Shown here: positions 18,816 to 31,300 of the stretch, in pieces
Position numbering within the stretch: position 1 is the stretch's first letter
How the letters are laid out: each line of letters begins with the position of its first letter
NCBI RefSeq assembly: GCF_013128195.2
Contig: NZ_CP053452.2
Span: forward strand, 5,766,001 to 5,830,000
DNA length: 64,000 nucleotides
Origin: Frigoriglobus tundricola
GTDB taxonomy: Bacteria > Planctomycetota > Planctomycetia > Gemmatales > Gemmataceae
Reading direction: 5' to 3'
Translations under genes and position numbers: made by a program
The notes under the pieces: model-generated
Seen by the model: the letters and a program-made list of their open reading frames with translations, nothing else
What the model was told of the DNA's origin: nothing
Databases searched by the model: none

Positions 18816-21800
18816 ATGTTCACTCGTCCGCTGTCCGCGGCTCTAATGGCGCTGGCCCTGACTTCCCCGGCCCGGTCCGCGGAGCCGACCCTCCAGGACC
18901 GACTGGCGACCGAACCACCGGCCGAACTCGCGCGGGCCGCCCGCACGCGGGGCGACGCCGGCCGCGGCGCGGTGCTGTTCTTCCAGCCGTTCCTCACGTG
19001 CGCGAAGTGCCACGACGGCGACGCGGGGGCGCAACTCGGACCCGACATCGCGAAGGCCGGCAAAGAGGCGACCGCGGAGTACCTCGTCGAGTCCGTCCTG
19101 TACCCGTCGAAGGTGCTGAAGAAGGGCTACGAAACCGCCGTCGTCACCACCAAGGACGAGCGCACCGTGACGGGGCTCGTCGCGTCCGAGACCGCCGACA
19201 CACTCATGCTCATCGATCCCGCCGCGAACGGCAAGCGCGTCACCGTCCCGAAGGCGGATATTGAGAAGCGCGCGACGACCGGCAAATCGCTCATGCCCGA
19301 GGGGTTGGTGAACCTGCTCTCGGACCGGCAGCAGTTCCTCGACCTCGCGAAGTACCTGATCGAGATCGCCGAGGGCGGACCGGCGCGGGCGAAGGAACTG
19401 CGGCCCGCGGTGACCGCCCTCGTGATCCCGGAGTACGAGAAGGACATCGACCACGCCGGCCTGATTCGCGCGTGGGACGACAAGGCGCTGCGCCGCGGGG
19501 AGGCGATCTACACCCGCGTGTGCGCGAACTGCCACGGGACGAAGGACCAGCCCGGCTCGCTGCCGACCTCACCCCGGTTCGCGGCGCACGTCTTCAAGAA
19601 CGGCAGCGACCCGTACAGCCTGTACCAGACGCTCACCCGCGGGTACGGCCTCATGGCGCCGCAGACGTGGATGGTGCCGCGGCAGAAGTACGACCTCATC
19701 CACTACCTGCGCGAGACGTACCTCAAGCCCCACAACCCGACACAGTACCCGAAGGCGGACGCGGCGTACCTCGCGGCGCTCCCCAAGGGCACGACGCTCG
19801 GCCCGGCCCCGGTGACCGTCGAGCCGTGGGTGACGATGGACTACGGCCCGAGCCAGATGAACACCTACGAGGTCGGCGGGCCGGGGCCGAACATCGCGTA
19901 CAAGGGCATCGCCGTGCGCCTCGATCCGGGCGCCGGCGGCGTGTCGCGCGGAAAGCGGTGGGCGGTATTCGACCACGACACGATGCGGTTCGCCGCGGCG
20001 TGGACCGGAGCCTCCTTCATCGACTGGAAGGGCATCCACTTCAACGGCCAGCACCAGGTCCACCCGAAGATCGAGGGCACGGTTCACCTCGCCAACCCGG
20101 TCGGCCCCGGCTGGGCCGATCCGGCGACCGGCAGCTTCAAAGACCCGCGGCCCCTGGGCCGCGACAAGCGGCCCTACGGCCCGCTGCCGCGGGACTGGGC
20201 GCGGTACCGCGGCGCGTACCACTTCGGCGACCTGACCGTGATCGCGTACAGCGTCGGGGACGCGGCGGTTCTGGAACTGGCCGGCGCGGAACTCGATCCG
20301 AAGAGGCCCGCCGAGGTGGTGTTCACGCGCACCCTCGAGATCGGCAAGTCGGGGCGCGACCTGCTCGCCCGCGTCGCTCCCGTGGGAGTGGCCGCGGCCG
20401 TCATCGGTGACGACCGGGTGGCCCTGGAGGAGCGCGACGGGTTCACGCTGCTCCGCGTTCCGGCGCGCGCGACCCCGGCCCGCGTCAAGGTGCTCGTGGC
20501 GAAGACCGACGCCGCGGCGCTGACCGCGTTCGCGCAGACCTCGCCGGCCCCCCGCGCGCTGGAGCCGTTGACCCACGGCGGGCCGAAGCACTGGCCGGAG
20601 GTGCTCCACGCGCCGGTGACGATCGGTAAGAGCGACGGCCCGTTCGCGGTGGACACCTTCGCGCTCCCGGACCGGAACCCGTGGAACGCCCAGCTCCGGC
20701 TCACCGGCTTCGACTTCTACCCGGACGGCAAGCGGATGGCGGTCTGCTCGTGGGACGGTGACGTGTGGCTCGTGAGCGGGCTCGACAAGCCGGAAGCCGG
20801 GCTCGGGTGGCAGCGGATCGCGTCGGGGCTGTTCCAACCGCTCGGGCTCAAGTTCCGCGACGGCGCGATTTTTGTGTGCTGTCGGGACCAGATCGTGAAG
20901 CTGCACGACCTCAACGGCGACGGCGAAACCGATTTCTACGAGTGTTTCAACAACGACCATCAGGTGACGGAGCACTTCCACGAGTTCGCGATGGGCCTGC
21001 AGACCGACGCGGACGGCAACTTCTACTACGCCAAGAGCGGGCGGCACGCGCTGCCCGCGCTGGTCCCGCACCACGGCACGCTGCTGAAGGTGAGCGGGGA
21101 CGGGCAGAAGACGGAGATCCTCGCGACCGGGTTCCGCGCCGCGAACGGCGTGTGCCTGAACCCGGACGGCACGTTCTTCGTGACCGATCAGGAGGGCTTC
21201 TGGACGCCCAAGAACCGCATCAACCTCGTGACCAAGGGCGGGTTCTACGGCAACATGTGGGGCTACACGGACCTCACCGACACGTCCGACGCCGCGATGA
21301 AGCAGCCGCTGTGTTGGATCACCAACGAGTTCGACCGCTCGCCCGCAGAACTGATCTGGGTGACGTCGGACAAGTGGGGGCCGCTCAAGGGGGCGCTGCT
21401 GAACACGTCCTACGGCCACGGGAAGCTGTACGTCGTGCCGCACGAAACGGTAGCCGGGCAGGCGCAAGGCGGCATGTGTGCGTTCCCGCTGCCGCCGTTC
21501 CCCACCGGCGTGATGCGCCCCCGGTTCCACCCGACCGACGGCCACCTGTACCTGTGTGGCATGTTCGCCTGGGCGGGGAACCAAGCCGCACCGGGCGGCT
21601 TCTACCGCGTGCGGTACACCGGCAAGCCGGCCGACCTGCCGGTCGGCCTGCGCGCGCAGGCCCGCGGCGTCGAGGTGACGTTCACCGACGCCCTCGACGC
21701 GACGAGCGCCGCCGACCCGAAGAACTACGAGGTCCGGGTGTGGGGGCTGAAACGGACCCAGAACTACGGCTCGAAGCACATCGACGAGAAGCCGCTCGCG

Positions 21801-21962
21801 GTGACGAAGGCGGCCGTGTCCGCGGACGGGAGGACCGTGCGCCTCGACGTCCCGGACCTGGCGCCGACGTGGGGCATGGCGATCCAGTACCGCGTGAAGG
21901 GCACCGACGGCCGCGCGATCACCGGCACGATCCACAACACCATTCACGCGCTGGGGAAGTAG
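18816..21962 (+). CDS. PVC-type haem-binding protein with DUF6797-like and propeller regions
   Basis: The protein has 1048 residues; the ATG at 18816 is followed by a signal peptide (MFTRPLSAALMALALTSPARS). The first haem motif is CAKCHDGD, within the TIGR02603-like module LFFQPFLTCAKCHDGDAGAQ then LGPDIAKAG and LVESVLYPSK. The second is CANCHGT at about residue 235. The central part (MDYGPSQMNTYEVGGPGPNI) resembles DUF6797-type proteins. The C-terminal ~450 residues form a glucose/sorbosone-dehydrogenase-like propeller (FRAANGVCLNPDGTFFVTDQ, GFYGNMWGYTDL). This suggests a periplasmic, cytochrome-coupled sugar or carbohydrate oxidation system; the substrate is unknown. A hairpin lies just after the stop. 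Confidence 0.82.
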   Translation: MFTRPLSAALMALALTSPARSAEPTLQDRLATEPPAELARAARTRGDAGRGAVLFFQPFLTCAKCHDGDAGAQLGPDIAKAGKEATAEYLVESVLYPSKVLKKGYETAVVTTKDERTVTGLVASETADTLMLIDPAANGKRVTVPKADIEKRATTGKSLMPEGLVNLLSDRQQFLDLAKYLIEIAEGGPARAKELRPAVTALVIPEYEKDIDHAGLIRAWDDKALRRGEAIYTRVCANCHGTKDQPGSLPTSPRFAAHVFKNGSDPYSLYQTLTRGYGLMAPQTWMVPRQKYDLIHYLRETYLKPHNPTQYPKADAAYLAALPKGTTLGPAPVTVEPWVTMDYGPSQMNTYEVGGPGPNIAYKGIAVRLDPGAGGVSRGKRWAVFDHDTMRFAAAWTGASFIDWKGIHFNGQHQVHPKIEGTVHLANPVGPGWADPATGSFKDPRPLGRDKRPYGPLPRDWARYRGAYHFGDLTVIAYSVGDAAVLELAGAELDPKRPAEVVFTRTLEIGKSGRDLLARVAPVGVAAAVIGDDRVALEERDGFTLLRVPARATPARVKVLVAKTDAAALTAFAQTSPAPRALEPLTHGGPKHWPEVLHAPVTIGKSDGPFAVDTFALPDRNPWNAQLRLTGFDFYPDGKRMAVCSWDGDVWLVSGLDKPEAGLGWQRIASGLFQPLGLKFRDGAIFVCCRDQIVKLHDLNGDGETDFYECFNNDHQVTEHFHEFAMGLQTDADGNFYYAKSGRHALPALVPHHGTLLKVSGDGQKTEILATGFRAANGVCLNPDGTFFVTDQEGFWTPKNRINLVTKGGFYGNMWGYTDLTDTSDAAMKQPLCWITNEFDRSPAELIWVTSDKWGPLKGALLNTSYGHGKLYVVPHETVAGQAQGGMCAFPLPPFPTGVMRPRFHPTDGHLYLCGMFAWAGNQAAPGGFYRVRYTGKPADLPVGLRAQARGVEVTFTDALDATSAADPKNYEVRVWGLKRTQNYGSKHIDEKPLAVTKAAVSADGRTVRLDVPDLAPTWGMAIQYRVKGTDGRAITGTIHNTIHALGK

Positions 21963-21971
21963 GCGCGGGCG

Positions 21972-22011
21972 CGGGTTCGTGGGGGCCGCCCGACCGCGGC
22001 CCCACGAACCC
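21972..22011 (+). terminator. Strong hairpin after the haem-binding propeller gene
   Basis: CGGGTTCGTGGGGGCCGC and GCGGCCCCACGAACCCG pair fully except for one bulged G, around a 5-base loop. It lies 10 bases after the stop at 21962 and has no T run, so it could act as an RNA-stabilising or Rho-assisted end. Confidence 0.55.
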
Positions 22012-22099
22012 GTGTGCCACAACCTCGTTCCGGCGCCCCGGCCCCCGCCCATGCGAGCGCGGGTCCGGGCGCCGCCGGCGACACGGATCCGAGCCGGGA

Positions 22100-22329
22100 C
22101 AACGGCTGCCGAAACAGAGATTATAAAATCCGGCAAATTCCATATCAATTGTTCAATTTATTATTGAATATTTTATCTCGTAACGCTGCGAGTGAAAAAT
22201 TCTTCTGTTGGCGCAAATCGAGCGGTAGAAATTCGGGAATTCACCTGGTGCCTGAAATCGGTCCCTCCACGCGTTCCGACTGTGAGGTAAATAGCAACTG
22301 TAATTGATAACCCCCTCCCGGAGATCACC
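22100..22329 (+). promoter_or_regulatory. AT-rich leader before the giant repeat protein
   Basis: This stretch drops sharply in GC compared with the surroundings. It holds TTATAAAAT, a TTCAAT/ATTGAA hairpin with a TTATT loop (near 22153-22169) and TATTTTATC. No gene is seen in 21963-22329. The segment is the likely promoter and 5' leader of the gene at 22330; a GGAG ribosome-binding site lies 8-11 bases before its ATG. Confidence 0.5.
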
Positions 22330-25300
22330 ATGCGCCGTTCCTGGCTCGCTCAGTTGGCATCGAAATTCCGCCCCTGCCGACCCATTCGCCGCAACCGACC
22401 CCGGACCCTGGGACTCGAACTCCTTGAGGACCGGGTGGAGCCGGCCACGTTTGCCGAGTCCGGAGCCACGCTGAATCTGGTTCTGGGAACCGGCGACCAG
22501 GTGGGCATCGTGAGTACCGGGCCGACCGATACGCTTTCCCTGACGAGCGGCACGTGGTCCGGTACCAACAGCGCCAACGTGACGGGTAACGGCACGAGCA
22601 CGCTGACCGTGACGGCCGCGGGGGTGAGTGCGTTCACCACGGGGATCGTGATTACCGACACGGGCTCCGGGGGCGACGCGGTCACGTTCAACGACAGCGG
22701 GTCGAACACCTACGTCAACAACTTCGCCCTCACCCTGGTGCAGTCGTCGTCGCTGACGTTCGCGGGGAGCAGCACCTTCGCCGCGGGCACCAACCTGACC
22801 GCCGCGGTCAACGGCGCGGTCGCCGTTAACGCCGGGGGCCAGCTCAACCTGTTCGGCGGGGCCCTGAGCCTGTCCGCCACGGGCACGAACAGTGCGCTGA
22901 CGCTCAACGGCGGGGTGTCCGATACGACCGGGGACGTGACGCTCCAGGCCACGGGCGCGGTCACCGAGGCGAGCGGGGTGACGGTCAGCACGAGCGGCGC
23001 GGTGACGCTGGCGGCGGACGTGGCGGCGGGCGCCGGCGACGACGGGACGGGTACGCTCACGATCAGCGGGAACGTGTACGGCGCGAACATTACGCTGCGG
23101 GGCGCGGACGAGGACATCGCCCCGGCCGCGAACGTGGGCCGTGCGACCGCCGTCCCGCCGACGGTCAGCACCTTCGTCAGCAGCGGGCTGAACGCCCCCG
23201 AGGGCGTGGCGATCGACGCCAGCGGCAACCTGTACGTCTCCAACAGCGGCGCCGGCACGGTGATCAAGGTGACGCCGGGCGGCACGGCGACCACCTTCGT
23301 CAGCAGCGGGTTGAGCGTCCCCGAGGGGATGGCGTTCGACGCGAGCGGCAACCTGTACGTCGCCAACTACGGCAACAACTCGGTGAGCAAGGTGACGCCG
23401 GGCGGCGTGGTGACCACGTTCGTCAGCACCGGCTTGAGCCGGCCCTATGATCTGGCGCTCGACGCGAGCGGCAACCTGTACGTCGCCAACACCGGCAACA
23501 ACACGGTGAGCAAGGTGACGCCGGGCGGTGTGGTGAGCACCTTCGTCAGCAGCGGGCTGAGCAGCCCCGTGGGCCTGGAGTTCGACACGAGCGGCAACCT
23601 GTACGTCTCCAACTTCAGCAGCAGCACGGTGGTCAAGGTGACGCCGGGCGGCACGGTGACCACCTTCGTCAGCAGCGGGCTGAGCAACCCCTTTGGCCTG
23701 GCGTTCGACGTGAGCGGCAACCTGTACGTCGCCAACTATAGCGCCAACACGGTGAGCAAGGTGACGCCGGGCGGCACGGTGACCACCTACGCCACCGGGC
23801 TGAACCGCCCCACGGCTCTGGCGATCGACGCGAGCGGCAACCTGTACGCCGGCAACGACGGCAACAACACGGCGAGCAAGATCACGCCGGGCGTCGCGGC
23901 GACGGCGGCGGTGACGATTCAGTCGTCGGTGGAGAGCCGGCCGATGGAGATCGGGGGCACGAACAACAGCGCCGTGTCGGGGATCAACCTGACCAGCGCG
24001 GAGCTGGCCCGGATCGTCACGACGGCCGGTGGCACGATCACCTTCGGGGACAGCGCCCAGACGGGCACGATCACGTTCGCGGGCGCGACGACGGCTACCA
24101 CCGCCGGCGCGACGACGAGCGTGGTCGAGTCGGGTGCGGGGGCCGGTGGGATCGTGCTGGACGACAGCAACGGGACGGCGCTGAACGGGAACGGGGGGAG
24201 CATCAACCTGACGGCGGGGACCGCTGGGATCACGGCGCTGAACGCGAACGACGCGGCGGCGGAGATCGGCACGACGGGGGCGGGCGTGGCGCTGAACACG
24301 ACGGGGGCCATCGGTTCGGCCACGAACCGCATCCAGTTCGCCAACAACAGCAACACGGCGCAGCAGGTGGTCAGCGTCGGCCTGGCACTGGCGCCGAGCG
24401 CGGTGTACCTGGACGGTCTGGGGAGCCTGACGCTGGGTGGCATCACCGGTGGCGTGGCGAACACGCTGGTGGACGTGACGGCGCGGACGAACTTGGTGGT
24501 GGGTTCGGGTGCCACGATCAACACGGGCACGAGTCCGGTGACGCTGGGGGCGGACCTGACGGCGGCGGGCGCGGGCGACGACGGGACGGGGACGCTGACG
24601 ATCAACGGGAACGTGTACGGGGCGACCATCGCGCTGCGGGGCGCTGACGAGAACATCGCACTCACAGCCAACGTGGGCAGCGCGGCGGGGGGCGCGGCGA
24701 CGGCGGCGGTGACGGTCCAGTCGTCGGTGGAGAGCCGGCCGATGGAGATCGGGGGCACGAACAACAGTGCCGTGGCCGGGATCAACCTGACCGGCGCCGA
24801 GCTGGCCCGGATCGTCACGACGGCCGGTGGCACGATCACCTTCGGGGACACGTCCCAGAGGGGCACGATCACGTTCGCGGGCGCCACGGCGGCCACCACC
24901 GCCGGCGCGACCACGACCGTGGTCGAGTCGGGCACGGGGGCCGGTGGGATCGTGCTGGACGACAGCAACGGGACGGCCCTGAACGGGAACGGGGGGAGCA
25001 TCACCCTGACGGCGGGGACCGGCGGGATCACGGCACTGAACGCGAACGACGCGACGGCGGAGATCGGCACGACGGGTGCGAGCGTGGCGCTGAACACGGC
25101 TGGGGCCGTGGGTTCGGCGACGAACCGGGTCCAGTTCGCCGACGACAGCAACACGGCGCAGCAGGTGGTCACCGTCGGCGCGGCGCTGGCGCCGAGCGCG
25201 GTGTACCTGGACGGTCTGGGGAGCCTGACGCTGGGTGGCATCGCCGGTGGCGTGGCCAATACTCTAGTGAACGTGACGGCGCGGACGAACCTGGTGGTGG

Positions 25301-28300
25301 CGTCGGGGGCCACGATCAACTCGGGGACGAGTGCCCTGACGCTGGGCGCGGACCTGACGGCGGCGGGTGCCGGCGACAACGGGGTGGGCACGCTGACGGT
25401 CAACGGGAACGTGTACGGGGCGAACATCACGCTGCGGGGCGCGGACGAGGACATCGCCCCCACGGCCAACGTGGGCCGCGCGACGGCGGTCGCGCCGACC
25501 GCCAGCACCTTCGTCAGCAGCGGGCTGGGCAGCCCCGAGGGCGTGGCGTTCGACGCGAGCGGCAACCTGTACGTCGCCGACTACGGCGGAAGCACGGTGA
25601 GCAAGGTGACGCCGGGCGGGGTGGTGACCACCTTCGCCACCGGGCTGAGCAATCCCGTGGGCCTGGCGTTCGACGCGAGCGGCAACCTGTACGTCGCCAA
25701 CCAAGGCAACAACACGGTGAGCCAGGTGACGCCGGGCGGCACGGTGAGCACCTTCGCCACCGGGCTGAGCAGTCCCGTGGGCCTGGCGTTCGACGCGAGC
25801 GGCAACCTGTACGTCGCCAACGCCGGCAACAGCACGGTGAGCCAGGTGACGCCGGGCGGCACGGTGACCACCTTCGCCTCGGGGTTCAGTAGTCCCTTTG
25901 GCCTGGCGTTCGACGCGAGCGGCAACCTGTACGTCGCCAACTTCAGCGTAAACACGGTGAGCCAGGTGACGCCGGGCGGCACGGTGACCACCTTCGTCAG
26001 CACCGGGCTGAACAATCCCGCGGGTGTGGCGTTCGACGCGAGCGGCAACCTGTACGTCTCCAACGCCGGCAACAGCACGGTGAGCCAGGTGACGCCGGGC
26101 GGCACGGTGAGCACCTACGTCAGCACCGGGCTGATCGCACCCTATAGTCTGGCGTTCGACGCGAGCGGCACCCTGTACGTCGCCAACCAAGGCACCGGCA
26201 CGGTGAGCCAGGTGACGCCGGGCGCCGTGGCGACGGCGGCGGTGACGGTCCAGTCGTCGGTGGAGAGCCGGCCGATGGAGATCGGGGGCACGAACAACAG
26301 CGCCGTGTCGGGGATCAACCTGACCAGCGCCGAGCTGGCCCGGATCGCCACCTCGGCCGCCGGCACGATCACCTTCGGGGACACGTCCCAGACGGGCACG
26401 ATCACGTTCGCGGGCGCCACGGCGGCCACCACCGCCGGCGCGACCACGACCGTGGTCGAGTCGGGCACGGGGGCCGGTGGGATCGTGCTGGACGACAGCA
26501 ACGGGACGGCCCTGAACGGGAACGGGGGGAGCATCAGCCTGACGGCGGGGACCGGCGGGATCACGGCACTGAACGCGAACGACGCGACGGCGGAGATCGG
26601 CACGACGGGTGCGAGCGTGGCGCTGAACACGGCTGGGGCCGTGGGATCGGCGACGAACCGGGTCCAGTTCGCCGACGACAGCAACACGGCCCAGCAGGTG
26701 GTCAGCGTCGGCCTCGCGAGCGCGGTGTACCTGGACGGGTTGGGGAGCCTGACGCTGGGCACCATCACGGGCGGTGGGGCCAACGCCCCGGTGAACGTGA
26801 CGGCGCGGACGAACCTGGTGGTGGCGGCGGGGGCCACGATCAACACGAGTGCGAGCGCGGTGACACTGGGTGCGGACCTGACGGCGGCGGGTGCGGGCGA
26901 CGACGGGGTGGGGACGCTGACGGTCAACGGGAACGTGTACGGCGCGAGCATCACGCTCCGCGGCGCGGACGAGGACATCGCCCCGACCGCCAACGTGGGC
27001 CGCGCGACCGCGGTCGCGCCCACCGTCAGCACCTTCGCCTCCGGGCTGAGCGGACCCCAGGGCCTGGCGTTCGACGCCAGCGGCAACCTGTACGTTTCCA
27101 ACAGCAACAGTAACACGGTGAGCCAGGTGACGCCGGGCGGGGTGGTGACCACCTTCGCCACCGGGCTGAGTACCCCCGAGGGCCTGGCGTTCGACGCGAG
27201 CGGCAACCTGTACGTGGCCAACTACGGCAACGGCACCGTGAGCAAGGTGACGCCGGGCGGCACGGTGACCACCTTCGTCAGCACCGCGTTGAACCATCCC
27301 TATGGCCTGGCGTTTGATTCGAGCGGCAACCTGTACGTCGCCAACTCCGGCGACGGCACGGTGAGCCAGGTGACGCCGGGCGGGGTGGTGACCACCTTCG
27401 CGTCCGGGCTGAGCGACCCCGTGGCCCTGGCGTTCGACGCGAGCGGCAACCTGTACGTCGCCAACTTTTCCGCCAGCACGGTGAGCCAGGTGACGCCCGG
27501 CGGGGTGGTGACCACCTTCGCCACCGGGCTGAGCTATCCCACGGGCCTGGCGTTCGACGCCAGCGGCCACCTGTACGTCGCCAACCTGATCAGCGGCACG
27601 GTGAGCGAGTTCACCTCGTCGGGCGTGCTGATCACCAGCTCCTTCGCCTCGGGGTTCAGTGGCCCCTTTGATCTGGCGTTCGACGCGAGCGGCAACCTGT
27701 ACGTCGCCAACCTGAACGCCGGCACGGTGAGCCAGGTGACGCCGGGCGCCGCGGCGACGGCGGCGGTGACGGTCCAGTCGTCGGTGGAGAGCCGGCCGAT
27801 GGAAATCGGGGGCACGAACAACAGCGCCGTGGCCGGGATCAACCTGACCAGCGCGGAACTGGCCCGGATCGCGACTTCGGCCGCCGGCACGATCACCTTC
27901 GGGGACAGCAGCCAGACGGGCACCATCACGTTCGCGGGCGCGACGGCGGCCACGACGGCGGGCGCGACGACGAGCGTGGTCGAGTCGGGCACGGGTGCCG
28001 GGGGGATCGTGTTCGACGACAGCAACGGGACGGCGCTGAACGGGAACGGGGGGAGCATCACCCTGACGGCAGGGACCGGCGGGATCACGGCGCTGCACGC
28101 GAACGACGCGACGGCGGAGATCGGCACGACCGGCGCGAGCGTGGCGCTGAACACGACGGGGCCGATCGGGTCGTCGGCGAACCGGATTCAGTTCGTGGAC
28201 GACAGCAACACGGCGCAGCAGGTGGTCACCGTCGGCGCGGCGCTGGCGCCGAGCGCGGTGTACCTGGACGGTCTGGGGAGCCTGACCCTGGGCAGCATCA

Positions 28301-31300
28301 CCGGTGGGGCGAACACCCTGGTGAACGTGACGGCACGGACGAACCTGGTGGTGGGTTCGGGTGCCACGATCAACACGGGCACGAGTCCGGTGACGCTGGG
28401 GGCGGACCTGACGGCGGCGGGTGCGGGCGACGACGGTGTGGGGACGCTGACGGTCAACGGCAACGTGTACGGCGCGAACATCACGCTCCGTGGCGCGGAT
28501 GAGGACATCGCGCCGACGGCCAACGTGGGCAGTACCACCGCGGTTGCTGGGGCCGTCAGCACCTTCGTCAACAGCGCGCTGTACGCCCCCTTCGGGCTGG
28601 CGTTTGATTCGAGCGGCAACCTGTACGTCGCCAATAACGGCAGCGGCACGGTGAGCAAGGTGACGCCGGCCGGGGTGGTGACGACCTTCATCTCCGGACT
28701 GATCAACCCCGGGGCGCTGGCGATCGACGCCAGCGGCAACGTGTACGTTGTCATCTCCGGTAACAACGCGGTGAGCGAGTACAGCGCGTCGGGGGCGCTG
28801 ATCAACGCCTCCTATCTCTCCGGGCTGAGCAGCCCCCAGGCTCTGGCGTTTGATTCGAGCGGCAACCTGTACGTCGCCAATGGCAACAACACGGTGAGCA
28901 AGTACAGCTCGTCGGGGGCGCTGATCAACGCCTCCTATATTACCGGGCTGAACCAGCCCGCGGCTCTGGCGTTCGACGCGAGCGGCAACCTGTACGTGGC
29001 CAACGCCGGCACCAACACGGTGAGCAAGTACAACTCGTCGGGGACGCTGATCAACGCCTCCCTGGTCTCCGGGCTGAACGCCCCCTCGAGCCTGGTGCTC
29101 GACGCGAGCGGCAACCTGTACGTGGCCAACTCCGGCACCGGTGCGGTGAGCGAGTACAGTTCGGCGGGGGCGCTGCTCAACGCCTCCTTCGCCTCCGGGG
29201 TGAGCGGTCCCGCGATTCTGGCGCTCGACGCGAGCGGGAACCTGTACGTGGCCAACTATTACACCAACTCGGTGAGCAAGTACAGTTCGTCGGGCGCGCT
29301 GCTCAACGGCTCCTTCGTTCCCGGGCTGGCGAGCCCTGCGGGTCTGGCGTTCGACGCGAGCGGGAACCTGTACGTGGCCAACTATTACGCCAACGCGGTG
29401 AGCGAGTACAGCGCGTCGGGGGCGCTGCTCAACGGCTCCTTCGTCTCCGGGGCGAGCCACCCCGAGGGCCTGGCGTTCGACGCGAGCGGCCACCTGTTCG
29501 TCTCTTACAGTGCCGGCACGGTGAGCGAGTACAGCGCGTCGGGCGCGCTGCTCAACGGCTCCTTTGCCTCCGGGCTGAACAACCCCGCGGCCCTGGCGTT
29601 CGACGCGAGCGGCAACCTGTTCGTCGCCAACGAAGGCGCCGGCACGGTGAGCGAGTACAGCGCGTCGGGGGCGCTGCTCAACGGCTCCTTCGCCTCCGGG
29701 CTGGGCCAGCCCGCGGCGCTGGCGTTCGACGCGAGCGGCAACCTGTACGTCGCCAACTTCGCTGCCGGCACGGTGAGCGAGTACAGTGCGTCGGGGGCGC
29801 TGCTCAACGGCTCCTACCTCTCCGGGCTGGCCGAGCCCGGGTCTCTGGCGTTCGACGCGAGCGGCAACCTGTTCGTCGCCAACTTCGGTGCCAACACGGT
29901 GAGCGAGTACAGTGCGTCGGGGGCGCTACTCAACGCCGCCCTGGCCTCCGGGCTTAGCCAGCCCGATGGCCTGGCGTTCGACGCGCGCGGCAACCTGTAC
30001 GTCGCCAACTCCGGCAACAACACGGTGAGCGAGGTGACGGTAGGCACCGCGGCGGTGACGATCGGGTCGTCGGTGGAGAGCCGGCCGATGGAGATCGGGG
30101 GCACGAACAACAGTGCCGTATCGGGGATCAACCTGACCGGCGCCGAGCTGGCCCGGATCGTCACGTCGGCCGCCGGCACGATCACCTTCGGGGACAGCAG
30201 CCAGACGGGTACGATCACGTTCGCGGGGGCGACGACGGCCACCACCGCCGGCGCGGCCACGGACGTGGTGCAGTCGACCTCGGGTGCCGGCCAGATCGTG
30301 TTCGATAACAGCACCGGCACGGCGCTCGACGGCAACGGCGGTCTGGTGACGCTGACGCCGGGCACGGGGCAACTGAGTGCCACCCTGGCCACCACCAACC
30401 CGCTGATCGCGAGCAACGGGTTCACCGCGACGGGCCTGGCGCTGAACCTGTCGCTGGGCTCCGCGCCGACCCTGGGCGTGCCGGAGACGCTGGTCGCGGA
30501 CGCGGGCGGGGCCATCACCGGGGCCTTTACGATCTTGACGCCCGGAGGGGCCACGACCCTGAGTTACGGCGGGACCGCGTACGCCTTCGCCGTCAGTTAC
30601 GCCGGCGGCACGGGTAACGATCTGGTCATCACCTTCTCGATCCCGTTAGTCCCGCCGGCCCCGCCGGCCCCGTCGGTCTTCGTTCCGTCGGTCGCGGTGA
30701 CGTTCGGTCCGCAGGGCGAGGTGGTGGTGGTGGTGGACGGGACGGGCGTGCTGACGCAGTACGACGCGGCGGGCGCCCACGTGCTGGCGGGGGGCATCCT
30801 GGCGGCGGGCGTGGCGTTCGGCCCGCAGGGCGAGGTGCTGGCGGTGGTCGATTCGACGGGCGTGCTGACGCAGTACGACGCGTTCGGCGTGCACATGATC
30901 GCGGGTGGGGTGCGTTCGGTGAGCGTGGCGTTCGGCCCGTCGGGTGAGGTGCTGCTGGCGACCACCGACGCTGGTGCGTTCGTGCAGTACGACGCGTTGG
31001 GTGTGCACGTGCTGGCGTCGGGGGGGATGCGTGACGCGAGCGTCACGTTCGGCCCCCGGGGCGAGATCCTCGATGTGGTCGATGCCACCGGCACCCTCAC
31101 TCAGTACGACGCCGCCGGGGCCCACGTCCTGGCGGTGGGCGTCCTGTCCGCGGGCGTGGCGACCGGCCCCCGGGGCGAGGTGCTGGAGGTGATCGACGGC
31201 ACCGGCGCGCTGACGCAGTACGACGCGGCCGGCGCGCACCTGCTGGCGGGTGGCGTGCAAGCGGTCCGACTGGCGTTCGCGCCGGACGGCCTGGAGGTGC

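Noticed and set aside
25264..29493. 1409-codon antisense open frame under the giant repeat gene
   Set aside because: It is the antisense of repeated NHL and cassette codons, Arg/His/Val-rich with no start context; a by-product of repeats and high GC.
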